Positions 1 to 9,047 are shown, counted from the first letter of the stretch. The stretch: DNA of 41,732 bases from Candidatus Zipacnadia bacterium (GCA_029821635.1 JALGSW010000014.1:1-41732), one strand, 5' to 3'. The notes: generated by a model from the letters alone, not told the origin. Made by a program: numbers and translations.

Positions 1-30
1 ACCCCGGCAGCGTCACCCGGTAGCACGCCA
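1..30 (-). repeat. Second copy of the 3' end of the LamG/TIM-barrel gene
   Basis: Positions 1-30 match 211-240 at 28 of 30 bases. In the same minus-strand frame they encode the same ending (CYRVTLPG here, CYRVMLPG in the gene at 209-2320). The base at position 1 fits the first base of a stop triplet whose other bases lie outside the window. The copy may come from a duplication, an insertion that split the gene's end, or an adjacent paralogue fragment; the window edge hides which. Confidence 0.75.
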
Positions 31-41
31 CGCCGTCCTGA

Positions 42-197
42 GGAGGGGCCGCACGAGGGCCTGCGACGCAGTCAGTTCGCGAGCGAACTGCGCAGGCGCG
101 AGGTCGGCCCATCGATCGTACGGCCGACCACTGCGCGAACGGCCGCGGGCCGACCTCGGCGCTCATAGACGACATTCGCACCTCGTGCGGCCCCTCC
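42..197. repeat. Nested inverted-repeat spacer element
   Basis: A perfect 17-bp inverted repeat (42-58 with 181-197) encloses further pairs: 73-80 with 83-90 around a 2-nt loop, 102-109 with 122-129, and 100-109 with 148-157. It lies between the two copies of the gene 3' end. It could be a small non-autonomous mobile element, a dispersed intergenic repeat or a terminator structure. No transposase is visible and no other copy was noticed in the window. The function is unknown. Confidence 0.6.
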
Positions 198-208
198 AAC
201 GGCAACGC

Positions 209-2320
209 CTACCCCGGCAGCATCACCCGGTAGCACGCCGCCTGCAACGGCTCAAGTTCGTCCATGATGAGGCCGTCGCGGATGTCCACGCGGCGGCCTG
301 AGAGTACGTCCTCGGCCTGGCCCACGCCGGTCATGCCCGCAAGCTGCACCCACGCGTCCTGCACGTCCCGCGTCGGGTTGACTGCCAGGACGTAGATCGC
401 CTCGCCGTCGCTGAGCGGGTAGCGGCTGACGATGATCGCCTCGTTGCTGCAGGTGGGCGCCTCGATTTCCGCGTAGGGCGCGGTCCAGACGTCCTCGTGC
501 GCGCGCAGCTCCTGGATCACGCCCTTCATGCCCGCCCAGAACTCCGGGAACTCGTGCGCGATGTTCACGCCGCGGATGCCGCCGCGGTTGTAGTACGTGT
601 CATCGAACGAGTAGTAGCTGAGCCCCCGCGCGCCCTCCGCCAGCGCCATGTAGCTCATGCAGCGCAGCTCGGCGGCGCTCGGCAGGCGCGGGAGCATGTC
701 GCGACCGGCCGTGCTCTCCTCCGTCGAGCGCGTCGTGTAGCACTGCAGCGCGATGATGACGGGCTTGCGGTTCGCGACCGCATCCACCGCCGCGCGCGTC
801 CACGCCGCCACCGGCATCAGGTTCATGTCGGTCTCGCGGCGGAGCGGGTAGCTGTCCGTGCTGAACACATCGCAGGTCGGCGCGTATGACAGGAACTGTG
901 GTGGCTTGTTGTGCAGCAGGAAATGCGGGTGCGTCGGGTCCCAGCGCGCCCACTGCTCGTAGCGCGCGATCATGTCCTCGGGCTGGCGGCCCGGTCCGTG
1001 CGGCTCATCGGCGATGTACCAGAACGCCACGCTCGGCTCGCCGCGGTAGTGCGTGAGCATCTGTTCGCCGATCTCCGGGGCGTAGAGCCCGCCGCCCGAG
1101 CCGACGCCCAGCATCCCGTGCTCCCAGGACGCGTCGATGAAGCCGACGCCGTCCCCGGGGCGCTCATAGCCCGGCCAGTAGGTCGAGGTGAAGGACTTCG
1201 CCATCGTGAAGCCCGCGTCGGCGACCTCCGCGAGGTCCTCCTGCCGCACGTGATAGACCATCAGCGGGAAGAGCCGCTCGCCCTCGTGCCACCACACATT
1301 GTCCGCGTCGATGTCCGCCACCGAGCGGTCGGTGGGCGTGTACATGACCTCGCGGTCGATCACCGCGCGTTCGGTCCCATCGGCGAGGCGAGCGATGACG
1401 GTCGCATGCAGCGCGCCCTCGGGAAGCTTCGTCGGCATGTAGCCCAGGCCCGCCGCCACGTCCGCAACGCTGACCTCGCCCGCCATGATCTCGCGGCCCT
1501 CGGCGTCGGCGATTTCCACGCGGTAACTCACCGGCGCGTTGGGCATGTGCGGTGGCACATTCTGCGTCAGCAGCACCTCATCGCGGTAGCGCAGCACGTG
1601 CAGGAAGGTGCTGAAGCGCCACTCGTGGCCGAACATGCGCGCGGTGTGGCTCAGCCGCACCTCGTCGATGGCGCCGACGAGCTTCTCATCGCTGCCGCCG
1701 TAGCTGCGCGCGTAGAAGGCCCGGCCCTCGGTGAAGTTGACCGGCGGCTGGTCCACGGGCAGGTCGAACTCCATGTCGAGCGCGCCGTTGACGAAGGTCC
1801 CGAGCTTCCCGCGCGGGCCGTCGTAGACCAGCGCAAGGTGCGTCCACTCGCCGACCGCGATGGGCGTCTCCCCCATCAGGTGGTTGCGCGATGAGCCAAG
1901 CTGCGCCGCGACGTACATGACACCGGGCGGCCGCACCGTGATGCCGAACGAGCCCAGCCGCCCGGCCACGTCCGCCGCCCAGAAAGGCTGCGCTCCGGTG
2001 GGCATGGCGTCGAGTCTGACCCACGCCTCCAGCGTGAACTGATCGGTGATGCCCGGCAGCTCGCCCTGCACCGAGACGTTCCCGCTGTCCTCGCCCCACG
2101 CCAGCGCGCCTCCGAAGCGCCCCTCAACGCGCTCGGCCCCGGTAGTCGCGCCATCGAGGCCGTTCGCAGAGGCATCCTGCGCCACGTCGCCCTCGCCCTC
2201 GTCGAAGTGCCAGAGCAGGACGGTGTGCTCGTCTGCCTCGGGGGCAGCGTCGGGCAGCTCGGCGAATGCCGGCGCCGCGAGGCAGATCGCGGCGGTCAGG
2301 CAGATCAGTGTGCGGGTCAT
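209..2320 (-). CDS. Secreted LamG-domain protein with TIM-barrel glycosidase-like domain
   Basis: The 703-residue product begins with a signal peptide (about 1-20, ending AFA). A LamG/concanavalin-like jelly roll covers about 30-230 (LLWHFDEGEG near the start, AIDEVRLSHTARMF at the end). A linker domain follows, then from about 340 to 640 a TIM-barrel-like region with WYIADEP, where Glu439 sits where clan GH-A enzymes carry the acid/base residue. I could not identify a convincing nucleophile Glu: the later strand reads PVIIALQCY. The role is probably binding or cleavage of a polysaccharide outside the cytoplasm; the substrate is unknown. It is the last gene of a four-gene run. Its ATG overlaps the previous stop by 4 nt (ATGA), with a GAGGAGG ribosome site 8 nt upstream. 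The TAG stop is followed by a frame that stays open to the window edge. Confidence 0.8.
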   Translation of the reverse strand: MTRTLICLTAAICLAAPAFAELPDAAPEADEHTVLLWHFDEGEGDVAQDASANGLDGATTGAERVEGRFGGALAWGEDSGNVSVQGELPGITDQFTLEAWVRLDAMPTGAQPFWAADVAGRLGSFGITVRPPGVMYVAAQLGSSRNHLMGETPIAVGEWTHLALVYDGPRGKLGTFVNGALDMEFDLPVDQPPVNFTEGRAFYARSYGGSDEKLVGAIDEVRLSHTARMFGHEWRFSTFLHVLRYRDEVLLTQNVPPHMPNAPVSYRVEIADAEGREIMAGEVSVADVAAGLGYMPTKLPEGALHATVIARLADGTERAVIDREVMYTPTDRSVADIDADNVWWHEGERLFPLMVYHVRQEDLAEVADAGFTMAKSFTSTYWPGYERPGDGVGFIDASWEHGMLGVGSGGGLYAPEIGEQMLTHYRGEPSVAFWYIADEPHGPGRQPEDMIARYEQWARWDPTHPHFLLHNKPPQFLSYAPTCDVFSTDSYPLRRETDMNLMPVAAWTRAAVDAVANRKPVIIALQCYTTRSTEESTAGRDMLPRLPSAAELRCMSYMALAEGARGLSYYSFDDTYYNRGGIRGVNIAHEFPEFWAGMKGVIQELRAHEDVWTAPYAEIEAPTCSNEAIIVSRYPLSDGEAIYVLAVNPTRDVQDAWVQLAGMTGVGQAEDVLSGRRVDIRDGLIMDELEPLQAACYRVMLPG

Positions 2321-4023
2321 GGCAGGTCCTCCTCAGGCGCCTCGATCAGCCAGTAGCGCGTCCCGGCCTGCAGCTCGAACTCGGTGACGCCGGTCGCGAG
2401 CGGCGCGCCCGCCTCGTCGGCAACCGTCGCGGGCTGCGACAGCTCGATCCGGCAGTCGGCGTCCACGTGGAGCACGTCGCGGCCCTCGAAGTGCAGCCAC
2501 GTCTTCTCCGGCTCGACGGTGGTGATGCGCAGGCCGTCGCGCGCCAGCTCAACGACCGTCTCCAGCCACTCGCCGAGCAGCTCCGGTGAGTGATCCCCTG
2601 TGCCGAGGTACCAGAGCCCGGTGGGCTCGCGCACGAAGCCTCGCGCGGTGCGCACCGAGACGGGCGAGTAGCCCTTCACGCCGTACGCCACTCGCGTGCC
2701 GACCAGCGGCGTCTCGCCGGTCTCCTGTGCCACGTCGAGAATCGCCTGCACCTTCGTATTGCGGTCTACGAACTCGCGCGCGAACTTGTCCCAGGCAAAG
2801 TACATGCGCTCCTTGAGCACGAAATCGGCCTCGCCGAGCGCGTCGTAGTAGTCGTTGCCGAGGCACCCGACGATGGCGTCAGGATCGGCCTCGTGGACCG
2901 CCGCGACGATCTCGCGCAGCAGCGTCCAGTGCGCCCACAGCAGCGAGTGCTCGGTTCCGGGCACGCTGCCGCCGCGACGCCCGGCGCTGTCCGGCCACGG
3001 GATTGTGCCGTCGAGGAAGATGCCGTCGAAGCCCGCCTCGACGGCCTCGACCGCGTTGCGCACGAAATTCTCGCGCACCTCCGGCCGCCGAATGTCCGCC
3101 AGCAACCACGGACCGTCGGCCGTGTAGGGCGCAGTGTATTGCTCTCCGCCGGAGCCGGTGATGCCGATCGCGGCGGGCGTCTCGTCGGTCACCTGGTCGG
3201 AGTGGCGCCGCAGTGCGCCGATGTACTGGTAGGCCATCGCCTTGAGGCCATGCTCGTGCAGGATCGGCGGGATCCACGGGTGGGTGCCGATCTCGCGCAC
3301 GATCACCCAGTCGTAGACGCCGGCGAGCGCCCCGGCGATGCGCGCGTACTCAGCCTCACCGTAGCTCTGCGCGGTCCAGCCGCGGTAGGCGACCTGCAGC
3401 ATCGTGCCGTCGATCGGCCGCGGCGTCCCCGCCCGTCCCTCGGCGGCGGCGCGCAGGCCGTCGTAGACCTGCAGATCGAGGCGCACGCTCTCCTCCGCCT
3501 GCAGCGCGAGGTCCGGCGTGGCCGCGTCCGCGCCGTCGTTGAGGTAGCGCGTCGCCAGCAGCAGCGCCCGGACGCGGGTCCCGCCCACTGGCGGGATCGC
3601 TTCGAGCGTGATGGCGGTCATCTCTCGCGTGTCGAGCACGTATGCCTGCCCATCCGCGACCACGCCCGGCAGCGCCAGCCGCGGCATGTTGAGCACGTTG
3701 CGCTTGCCCACGTACGTCCAGTCATAGGGGTAGCGCAGCGTGACCGGCTCCGCGAGGTCGGCGGCAGCATGCTCTTCCAGACCCGGGGCCAGCGGCGTCA
3801 CGCTGTCGGCGATGATCGCCAGCCCTACACGGTAGACGCCATCCGCAGGCGCCTCGAACTCCAGCGTGATGCGGTCCTCCGCGCGCTCCATGCGCACGGG
3901 CGCGGGATCGATCTCAGCGCCATCGAGCGCCAGGTACGGGCGCACCTCGCATGGTGCAACCTGCGCCCATGCGGCGCATGCTGTCAGGGCAACTGACACG
4001 ATCACGAGCACGACTCCTCTCAC
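2317..4023 (-). CDS. Secreted glycoside hydrolase-like protein
   Basis: The 568-residue product has a signal peptide (about 1-20, ending AWA), a beta-rich N-terminal part (about 25-190), and a TIM-barrel-like centre (about 205-480). The motif GFDGIFLDGT (Asp338) resembles the strand-end acidic motif of several glycoside-hydrolase-like families. A small beta domain at the C-terminus (about 490-565) resembles the Greek-key cap common on such barrels. I do not recognise a named family, so a sugar substrate is inference. The GTG start at 4023 overlaps the upstream TGA by 4 nt (GTGA) with AAGGAG about 8 nt before it. This suggests translational coupling within the secreted cluster. Confidence 0.75.
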   Translation of the reverse strand: MRGVVLVIVSVALTACAAWAQVAPCEVRPYLALDGAEIDPAPVRMERAEDRITLEFEAPADGVYRVGLAIIADSVTPLAPGLEEHAAADLAEPVTLRYPYDWTYVGKRNVLNMPRLALPGVVADGQAYVLDTREMTAITLEAIPPVGGTRVRALLLATRYLNDGADAATPDLALQAEESVRLDLQVYDGLRAAAEGRAGTPRPIDGTMLQVAYRGWTAQSYGEAEYARIAGALAGVYDWVIVREIGTHPWIPPILHEHGLKAMAYQYIGALRRHSDQVTDETPAAIGITGSGGEQYTAPYTADGPWLLADIRRPEVRENFVRNAVEAVEAGFDGIFLDGTIPWPDSAGRRGGSVPGTEHSLLWAHWTLLREIVAAVHEADPDAIVGCLGNDYYDALGEADFVLKERMYFAWDKFAREFVDRNTKVQAILDVAQETGETPLVGTRVAYGVKGYSPVSVRTARGFVREPTGLWYLGTGDHSPELLGEWLETVVELARDGLRITTVEPEKTWLHFEGRDVLHVDADCRIELSQPATVADEAGAPLATGVTEFELQAGTRYWLIEAPEEDLP

Positions 4024-6674
4024 ATCCCCAGCTCCTTGCGGTCGTTGAGGACCGCATCAATCAACCCCGCGCGCTCGTAGACGGCCTGCTCGCGGTCATC
4101 CTCGAATCTGTCCGGCGTGGCGCCGTAGAAGGGATTCTCGCGGTCGAGGAGGCGCAGGAGGTGATAGACGGCGTCGGACGCCCACTCCCGACCACCGTAC
4201 TCAACGATCAGGTCGCCGCCCTCCACGCGGACGCGGGCCAGCGGCTGTTGGAGCGCGTAAGGACCGCGGTCGGGCGCCTGCCCCAGAACCACGCTCGGGC
4301 CCTGCACCTCTGCGTGCACGATCGGGATATCCGGCCCCCCCACAGTCGGCTTGCCGTCGCGGTCGGGCTGCGAGCCGACGAAGCGGAAGTACTCCTGCAC
4401 GCGGAAGGCGGCATACTCCTCGTCGGGAGTGGCGTCCTCCGGGATAACGATGCTGCAGGCGAGCTGACCGTCCTCACCGATGAACGGGAAGCCAAGGATG
4501 TCGTCCGCAGGTGAGGCAAACCACATGCTGCTCAGCATGATCTCCAGCGTGCAGGGATTCTCGATCGGCGGGAGACGGCCACTCTTCTGGTCGAAGGTCT
4601 CCCCGTTCAGCCGCATCCCATAAGTCAGGAAGCCCTGCATCGGGGTCCAGCTCACCTCGAAGGGCGCGGCGACCTCCGTGAACTGAACGCGCAGCACGCG
4701 CTGGTACGCGTCCCCATCGAGGCTCACCGCCGCGGTGCAATTCGCCCCCGGGCTCAGCGAGACCGCCGGCTCGAACACGCGCTCCCACGCAGGCGGCACC
4801 GTCGTGTCCAGCACCGTGCGCGAGCCATTCACACGCTGGGGCAGCGCCTCTCCGGTCGAGTCCATCAGCAGCCAGCTTCCCTCGCCGAGGTACTCGCCGA
4901 AGACCTCGATCTCCCCCGTGATGGGCTCGTCCTTCGGGTTGCAGACCACCAGTCGCGTCTCCCACGCCCCCCGGTCACCGTAGCGCGACAGCCACAGCCG
5001 CCGGTCGGCCTTCATCGCCGGGACCGGCTGCCAGCCCGCGCGCACGATCTCCGCGATCTCCGGCAGGTCCTCCATCGTGCTCACGACGCCGCTCGCCTGA
5101 CGGTACATCGGCACGCCGCCAAGCTGCAGACTGCGCAGGCGCATGAAGCGCGCCATCGCGGCGATGTCATGCCGGGCCTGTTCGGGCGAGGCGTTCGGCG
5201 CGTCCATGAGCTGCCAGACGTCGAACTGGTCCCACCAGTTGAGGACCTTCTCCCCCGCGTTCAGGCGGTCGATCCACTCATTCTCCCAGCGCAGCGGCGA
5301 GTGCTCGATGAGGATCGAGTCCGCGCGCGAAAGGATCATCCAGTCGCCGCCGTTGGGCACGCACGCGGCCCGGTACCCGCCCGGCGCGTCCATCGCGTGG
5401 ATGCGGTCCATGAGCTGCGCCATGCCCGCGTTCACGCGGCAGTAGACGCCCCCCTCATCCCACGCGCGGCCGGGGCTGGCCTGCGCGTCCGCCCCGCGCG
5501 CGCGGCCGTCGGAGCCCGCGGAATCCAGCCCGAAGCCCGCGTACTTGCCGCCCGCGAGCACCTCGCGCAGGGCCTCGTCCGTCCACTGCGCGTAGGCGCG
5601 GTTGGCGGGGAAGGTCAGGTGCGCCGTCGTCACGTTCTCCCACTGCACACGCGGCGCGAGCGGGTCGTTGACCAGCGCATCGGGCCAGCGTTCGGCGGCG
5701 AGGTCCTCGTCGGTCCACGCGGGCCAGATGTAGTACATGCCCGCGAAGTCGCAGCGCGCCATGTTCTCGGCCTTCGCGGCCCACGTGGCGCTCCAGCGCT
5801 CGTAGTTGCCCAGGCTCTCGCGCCACAGGTCCTCGCGGTTGGCCCAGTTGCCCGGCAGCCGCCACGACTTCATGCACCAGTCCCACGAGCCGCCAACGCG
5901 GCGCACCAGCTCGGGCGAGCCCTGATGCCAGCCGACGTAGTCGCAGCCGGCGCCGGTCGCACGCGGATCGACCGGGTTCGCGCCGATGCCGAAGCTCAGC
6001 GGAAAGAGGTCGTGGTAGCGCTCGAAGGCGTCGAGGTAGCCGAAGTTCGCCGGATAGCTGAAGAGCACCAGCGGCAGCTCGTACGTCTCGCCCGGATCGA
6101 CCACGATCCGGCAGCCGAACCAGAAGCGCCCATCCCCCGCGGCGCGCGCTCCTGCGCGCGCTGCTGCGCCCTGGTACCACGACATCAGCGCGTCCGCCTC
6201 AAGCCCCCACGCGAGGCCCGCGTCCGCGCCCGTGAGGGCCACGAGCGGCGTGGACATCTCCGCGGGCATGCCCGGGATCTCGGCGGGCGCGGGCGAGTAG
6301 TCCGCGTGGCCATTCCAGAAGCCGAAGGGCCCTTCGCCCTCGGGCATGATGACCGCACGCACCTCCAGCAGCCGCTGCTGCGCGCCCTCATTGCGGAATG
6401 CCAGCGGCCAGCGGATCATGCCACCATTGGCCGCCGGGCCCTGCGAGATACGCAGGCCATCGCCGAGGTCGCCCGAACGCGCGTCGAGCGTCTCGCCGGA
6501 CTTCCCATCGAGCACCTCGAACTCCAGCCGCATCGCCCCGTCTCCGGCAAGCTGCAGCCGCGCCCCCGGAGCGTCGGTGTAGTCGGCGGTGAGGCCGCCG
6601 ACGGTGCATTGCGCCGCGAAGGAGACGGAGGCGAGGCCGGCCGCAAGCATAAGCGCGATCACTCGCTTTGTCAT
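4020..6674 (-). CDS. Large secreted protein, putative glycosidase of unknown family
   Basis: This is the largest product of the cluster (884 residues). It starts with a signal peptide (about 1-20). The first ~220 residues are beta-rich, like the N-terminal sandwich of many alpha-galactosidase-type enzymes. A Trp-rich central region follows, with GFGLDSAG (Asp384) as a candidate catalytic strand end and WYQG, WHQG and WPAW segments that could line a sugar site. The rest, to about 880, looks like beta domains with one more alpha/beta section near 740-840 (SIVIPEDATPDEEYAAFRVQ). That segment resembles the small N-terminal alpha/beta domain of family 20/67-type enzymes; this is only a resemblance. 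It overlaps both neighbours by 4 nt. The function should be read as predicted carbohydrate-active, not established. Confidence 0.7.
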   Translation of the reverse strand: MTKRVIALMLAAGLASVSFAAQCTVGGLTADYTDAPGARLQLAGDGAMRLEFEVLDGKSGETLDARSGDLGDGLRISQGPAANGGMIRWPLAFRNEGAQQRLLEVRAVIMPEGEGPFGFWNGHADYSPAPAEIPGMPAEMSTPLVALTGADAGLAWGLEADALMSWYQGAAARAGARAAGDGRFWFGCRIVVDPGETYELPLVLFSYPANFGYLDAFERYHDLFPLSFGIGANPVDPRATGAGCDYVGWHQGSPELVRRVGGSWDWCMKSWRLPGNWANREDLWRESLGNYERWSATWAAKAENMARCDFAGMYYIWPAWTDEDLAAERWPDALVNDPLAPRVQWENVTTAHLTFPANRAYAQWTDEALREVLAGGKYAGFGLDSAGSDGRARGADAQASPGRAWDEGGVYCRVNAGMAQLMDRIHAMDAPGGYRAACVPNGGDWMILSRADSILIEHSPLRWENEWIDRLNAGEKVLNWWDQFDVWQLMDAPNASPEQARHDIAAMARFMRLRSLQLGGVPMYRQASGVVSTMEDLPEIAEIVRAGWQPVPAMKADRRLWLSRYGDRGAWETRLVVCNPKDEPITGEIEVFGEYLGEGSWLLMDSTGEALPQRVNGSRTVLDTTVPPAWERVFEPAVSLSPGANCTAAVSLDGDAYQRVLRVQFTEVAAPFEVSWTPMQGFLTYGMRLNGETFDQKSGRLPPIENPCTLEIMLSSMWFASPADDILGFPFIGEDGQLACSIVIPEDATPDEEYAAFRVQEYFRFVGSQPDRDGKPTVGGPDIPIVHAEVQGPSVVLGQAPDRGPYALQQPLARVRVEGGDLIVEYGGREWASDAVYHLLRLLDRENPFYGATPDRFEDDREQAVYERAGLIDAVLNDRKELGM

Positions 6675-7393
6675 CGCTCCAGCCCCCCGAACTCATCAGG
6701 CGCAAGCGCCCTGTCCCAGATACGCACCTCGTCCACGAGTGCCTCAGCGTATCCGAGGCCCCAGTTCCCTGCGCCGATGCGGAAGAAGTAGCCGAGCGTC
6801 GGCAGCCCTCGGCCGGGTCCCGATCGCGCCATCTCCGCGCCGTCGATGTAGACCACGCGCTCGCCGCCGGACCACGTGTACGCCACGTGATGCCACTCGC
6901 CGGGCTCCCAGGCCACCGGCACCTGCATGTGATTCGAGTAGCCGCCGTCGGCGACGTCCTGTTCGAAGATACGCAGGTTCCCGCTCTTCGTGTCGATGCG
7001 GAAGACCTTCGGAGCGGTCTTGCGGTCGCGCTCGACCCACCAGTGGATGTAGATGCGGCGGTCGTCGGGATCGTCGAATAGCTTCTCACCGGGGTTGATC
7101 CACAGCTCGATCGTCCCCTGCTCGCGGTCGATGTTGCCCGACGTCAGGTACCAGGGCGAGAGGAAGGGTTCAATGCCGGTGAAGCCCGCGCGCGCGATCA
7201 GCGCCTCGCCGATCCGGCCGCCTCCGCCCTCGGTGATCGAACATTGCGCGTCGGCCGTGGTCGGCCCGGCGGCGTAGTCCGGGAGGTAGCTCTGGTCGAA
7301 TGACACATAGAACAGCAGGCCCCCGGGCTGCGCGGTCGCCACTGTGCAGGCGACGGCGAGTGCGCCGAGGACCGCGAGAGCGGTGCGCATCAT
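6671..7393 (-). CDS. Secreted LamG-domain protein
   Basis: The 240-residue product consists of a signal peptide (about 1-21, ending ATAQ) and a single LamG/concanavalin-like domain. Recognisable strands are LLFYVSFDQS, GTIELWINPGE, GEWHHVAYTWSGG, RVVYIDGAEMA and ALVDEVRIWDRAL. It has no catalytic domain, so it probably binds carbohydrate or acts as an accessory or adhesion protein. It is the first gene of the minus-strand secreted run. Its ATG is preceded by an AAGAGAGG-like ribosome site, and its TGA overlaps the next ATG by 4 nt. A second ATG directly follows the first. Confidence 0.82.
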   Translation of the reverse strand: MMRTALAVLGALAVACTVATAQPGGLLFYVSFDQSYLPDYAAGPTTADAQCSITEGGGGRIGEALIARAGFTGIEPFLSPWYLTSGNIDREQGTIELWINPGEKLFDDPDDRRIYIHWWVERDRKTAPKVFRIDTKSGNLRIFEQDVADGGYSNHMQVPVAWEPGEWHHVAYTWSGGERVVYIDGAEMARSGPGRGLPTLGYFFRIGAGNWGLGYAEALVDEVRIWDRALAPDEFGGLER

Positions 7394-7550
7394 GCTTGCG
7401 GCCTCTCTTCATGGCTGGGCGGAGGGTTGACCGTCGCCCTGATACTTCCCGCCACGGCGCGCAAGAGCCTCCCTGCGGAACGCAGGTGAGGGGCGGCGGC
7501 TGTCGAAGTCCATTCGGTGTGGCAGCCCACGGCATCGGAGGACGATCGCG
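7394..7550. promoter_or_regulatory. Divergent intergenic region, secreted cluster / sulfatase
   Basis: This 157-bp spacer separates two divergently read units, so it must carry both their promoters. I see no convincing -35/-10 pair. A short hairpin or operator-like inverted repeat lies at 7472-7486 (6-bp arms, 3-nt loop). The sulfatase ribosome site GGAGG lies just before its ATG. Confidence 0.4.
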
Positions 7551-9047
7551 ATGGCACGACCGAACCTGCTGTTCATCTACACCGACGAGCAGGCGGCGCG
7601 GACGATGGCCGCCTACGGGAACGAGCTGATCGACACGCCCAACCTCGACCGGTTGGCGACCAACAGCCTCGTCTTCGACCGCGCGTACGTGACGCAGCCG
7701 GTCTGCACGCCCTCGCGCTCGTCAATCCTCACGGGCCTGTACCCGCACGCGAACGGCTGCACGGCCAACAACATCCCGCTGCCCGATGACATGCAGTGCC
7801 TGCCCGAACTGTCGGACTTCAGCGCCTACCGCACCGCGCACATGGGCAAGTGGCACCTCGGCGACGAGGTCTTCGCCCAACACGGCTTCGACGAGTGGGT
7901 GAGCGTCGAGGACGGCTACCGCGCCTACTACGCCCAGTGCCGCGACCGCGACCGGCATTGCGACTACTGGCACTGGCTCGTGGACGAGCACGGCGTGGAG
8001 CCGCCACAGAGCCCGGACGGCTTCAACGCCTTCGGCCGCGGGCTGGCCGCGCGTCTGCCCGAGGAGCTCTCCAAGCCCGCGTTCCTGGCCGAACGCGCTT
8101 CGCGGTTCCTCGACGAGACCGGGGACGATCCGTTCCTGCTCTTCGTGAACTTCCTTGAGCCGCACATGCCCTTCTACGGTCCGCGCGACGATCAGTATGA
8201 CCGGGACAGCGTCCCGCTGCCGGACAACTTCGACGCCGTGCCCGGCCCGGATGCGCCGCTCAAGCTGCGCCTGCTCCACGAACACTACCGCCACGCGGGG
8301 ATCAGCGGGCTGCCGCTGCGCACCGAGGCCGACTGGCGGCGGCTGATCGCGCAGTACTGGGGTCTGTGCAGCCAGGTGGACACGCACGTTGGGAGCATAC
8401 TCGACGCGTTGGCGGCCAACGGGCACGCAGACGACACCATCGTGGTCTTCACCAGTGACCACGGGGACATGATGGGCAGCCACCAGCTCGTGGCCAAGAC
8501 GGTCATGTACGAGGAGGCGGTGCGCGTGCCGATGCTGCTGCGCGTGCCGTCGATGCCGCAGGCACGCGGGCACGTCGAGGCGCCGGTCAGTCAGATCGAC
8601 CTGGCCCCGACGCTGCTCGACCTGCTGGGGCACACGGTCCCGTCGCACCTGCAGGGGCGGAGTTGGCGGCCTGCGCTACGCGACGCGAGCACGCTGCATG
8701 ACGAGGACGTCGTCATCGAGTGGAACGGCGCCGACAGTGGCATGATGAGCGCCCGATCGCGCGATCTGCCCGGCCACCTCAGCCACATCACCAGCTACGC
8801 GGAGGCGTCGCGGGCGTTGAGCGCGCAGCTACGCACGATCATCACGCCGACGGGCTGGAAGTTCACCTGCAGCCCGATCGGCGAGCACGAGCTGTACGAC
8901 CTTCGCGACGACCCGGGCGAGACGGAGAACCTGATCGGCAGCGAGTCGCTACGCGCGCTCGTGGCGGACCTGTACGAACGCCTGCTCGCGTGGCAGGTGC
9001 GGACGGGCGACGAGGCCCGCCTGGCATCCGATCCGCGGCTGCGGTGA
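7551..9047 (+). CDS. Sulfatase (alkaline-phosphatase superfamily)
   Basis: The 498-residue product begins PNLLFIYTDEQ, with the Asp12 and Glu13 region that binds the metal in sulfatases. CTPSR carries Cys52, the residue oxidised to formylglycine in type I sulfatases. FTSDHGDMMGSH, with Asp303 and His304, is the C-terminal metal-binding motif. The C-terminal ELYDLRDDPGETENL is also typical. The enzyme hydrolyses a sulfate ester; its divergent secreted neighbours suggest a sulfated glycan. No signal peptide is visible, so it may act in the cytoplasm on imported oligosaccharides. No formylglycine-generating enzyme is present in the window. The ATG at 7551 follows GGAGG at a suitable distance. 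Confidence 0.93.
   Translation: MARPNLLFIYTDEQAARTMAAYGNELIDTPNLDRLATNSLVFDRAYVTQPVCTPSRSSILTGLYPHANGCTANNIPLPDDMQCLPELSDFSAYRTAHMGKWHLGDEVFAQHGFDEWVSVEDGYRAYYAQCRDRDRHCDYWHWLVDEHGVEPPQSPDGFNAFGRGLAARLPEELSKPAFLAERASRFLDETGDDPFLLFVNFLEPHMPFYGPRDDQYDRDSVPLPDNFDAVPGPDAPLKLRLLHEHYRHAGISGLPLRTEADWRRLIAQYWGLCSQVDTHVGSILDALAANGHADDTIVVFTSDHGDMMGSHQLVAKTVMYEEAVRVPMLLRVPSMPQARGHVEAPVSQIDLAPTLLDLLGHTVPSHLQGRSWRPALRDASTLHDEDVVIEWNGADSGMMSARSRDLPGHLSHITSYAEASRALSAQLRTIITPTGWKFTCSPIGEHELYDLRDDPGETENLIGSESLRALVADLYERLLAWQVRTGDEARLASDPRLR

Noticed and set aside
5169..6791. Long plus-strand open frame opposite the 884-residue gene
   Set aside because: Arg/Ala/Pro-rich shadow translation with no motifs; the minus-strand product has a signal peptide and coherent domains.
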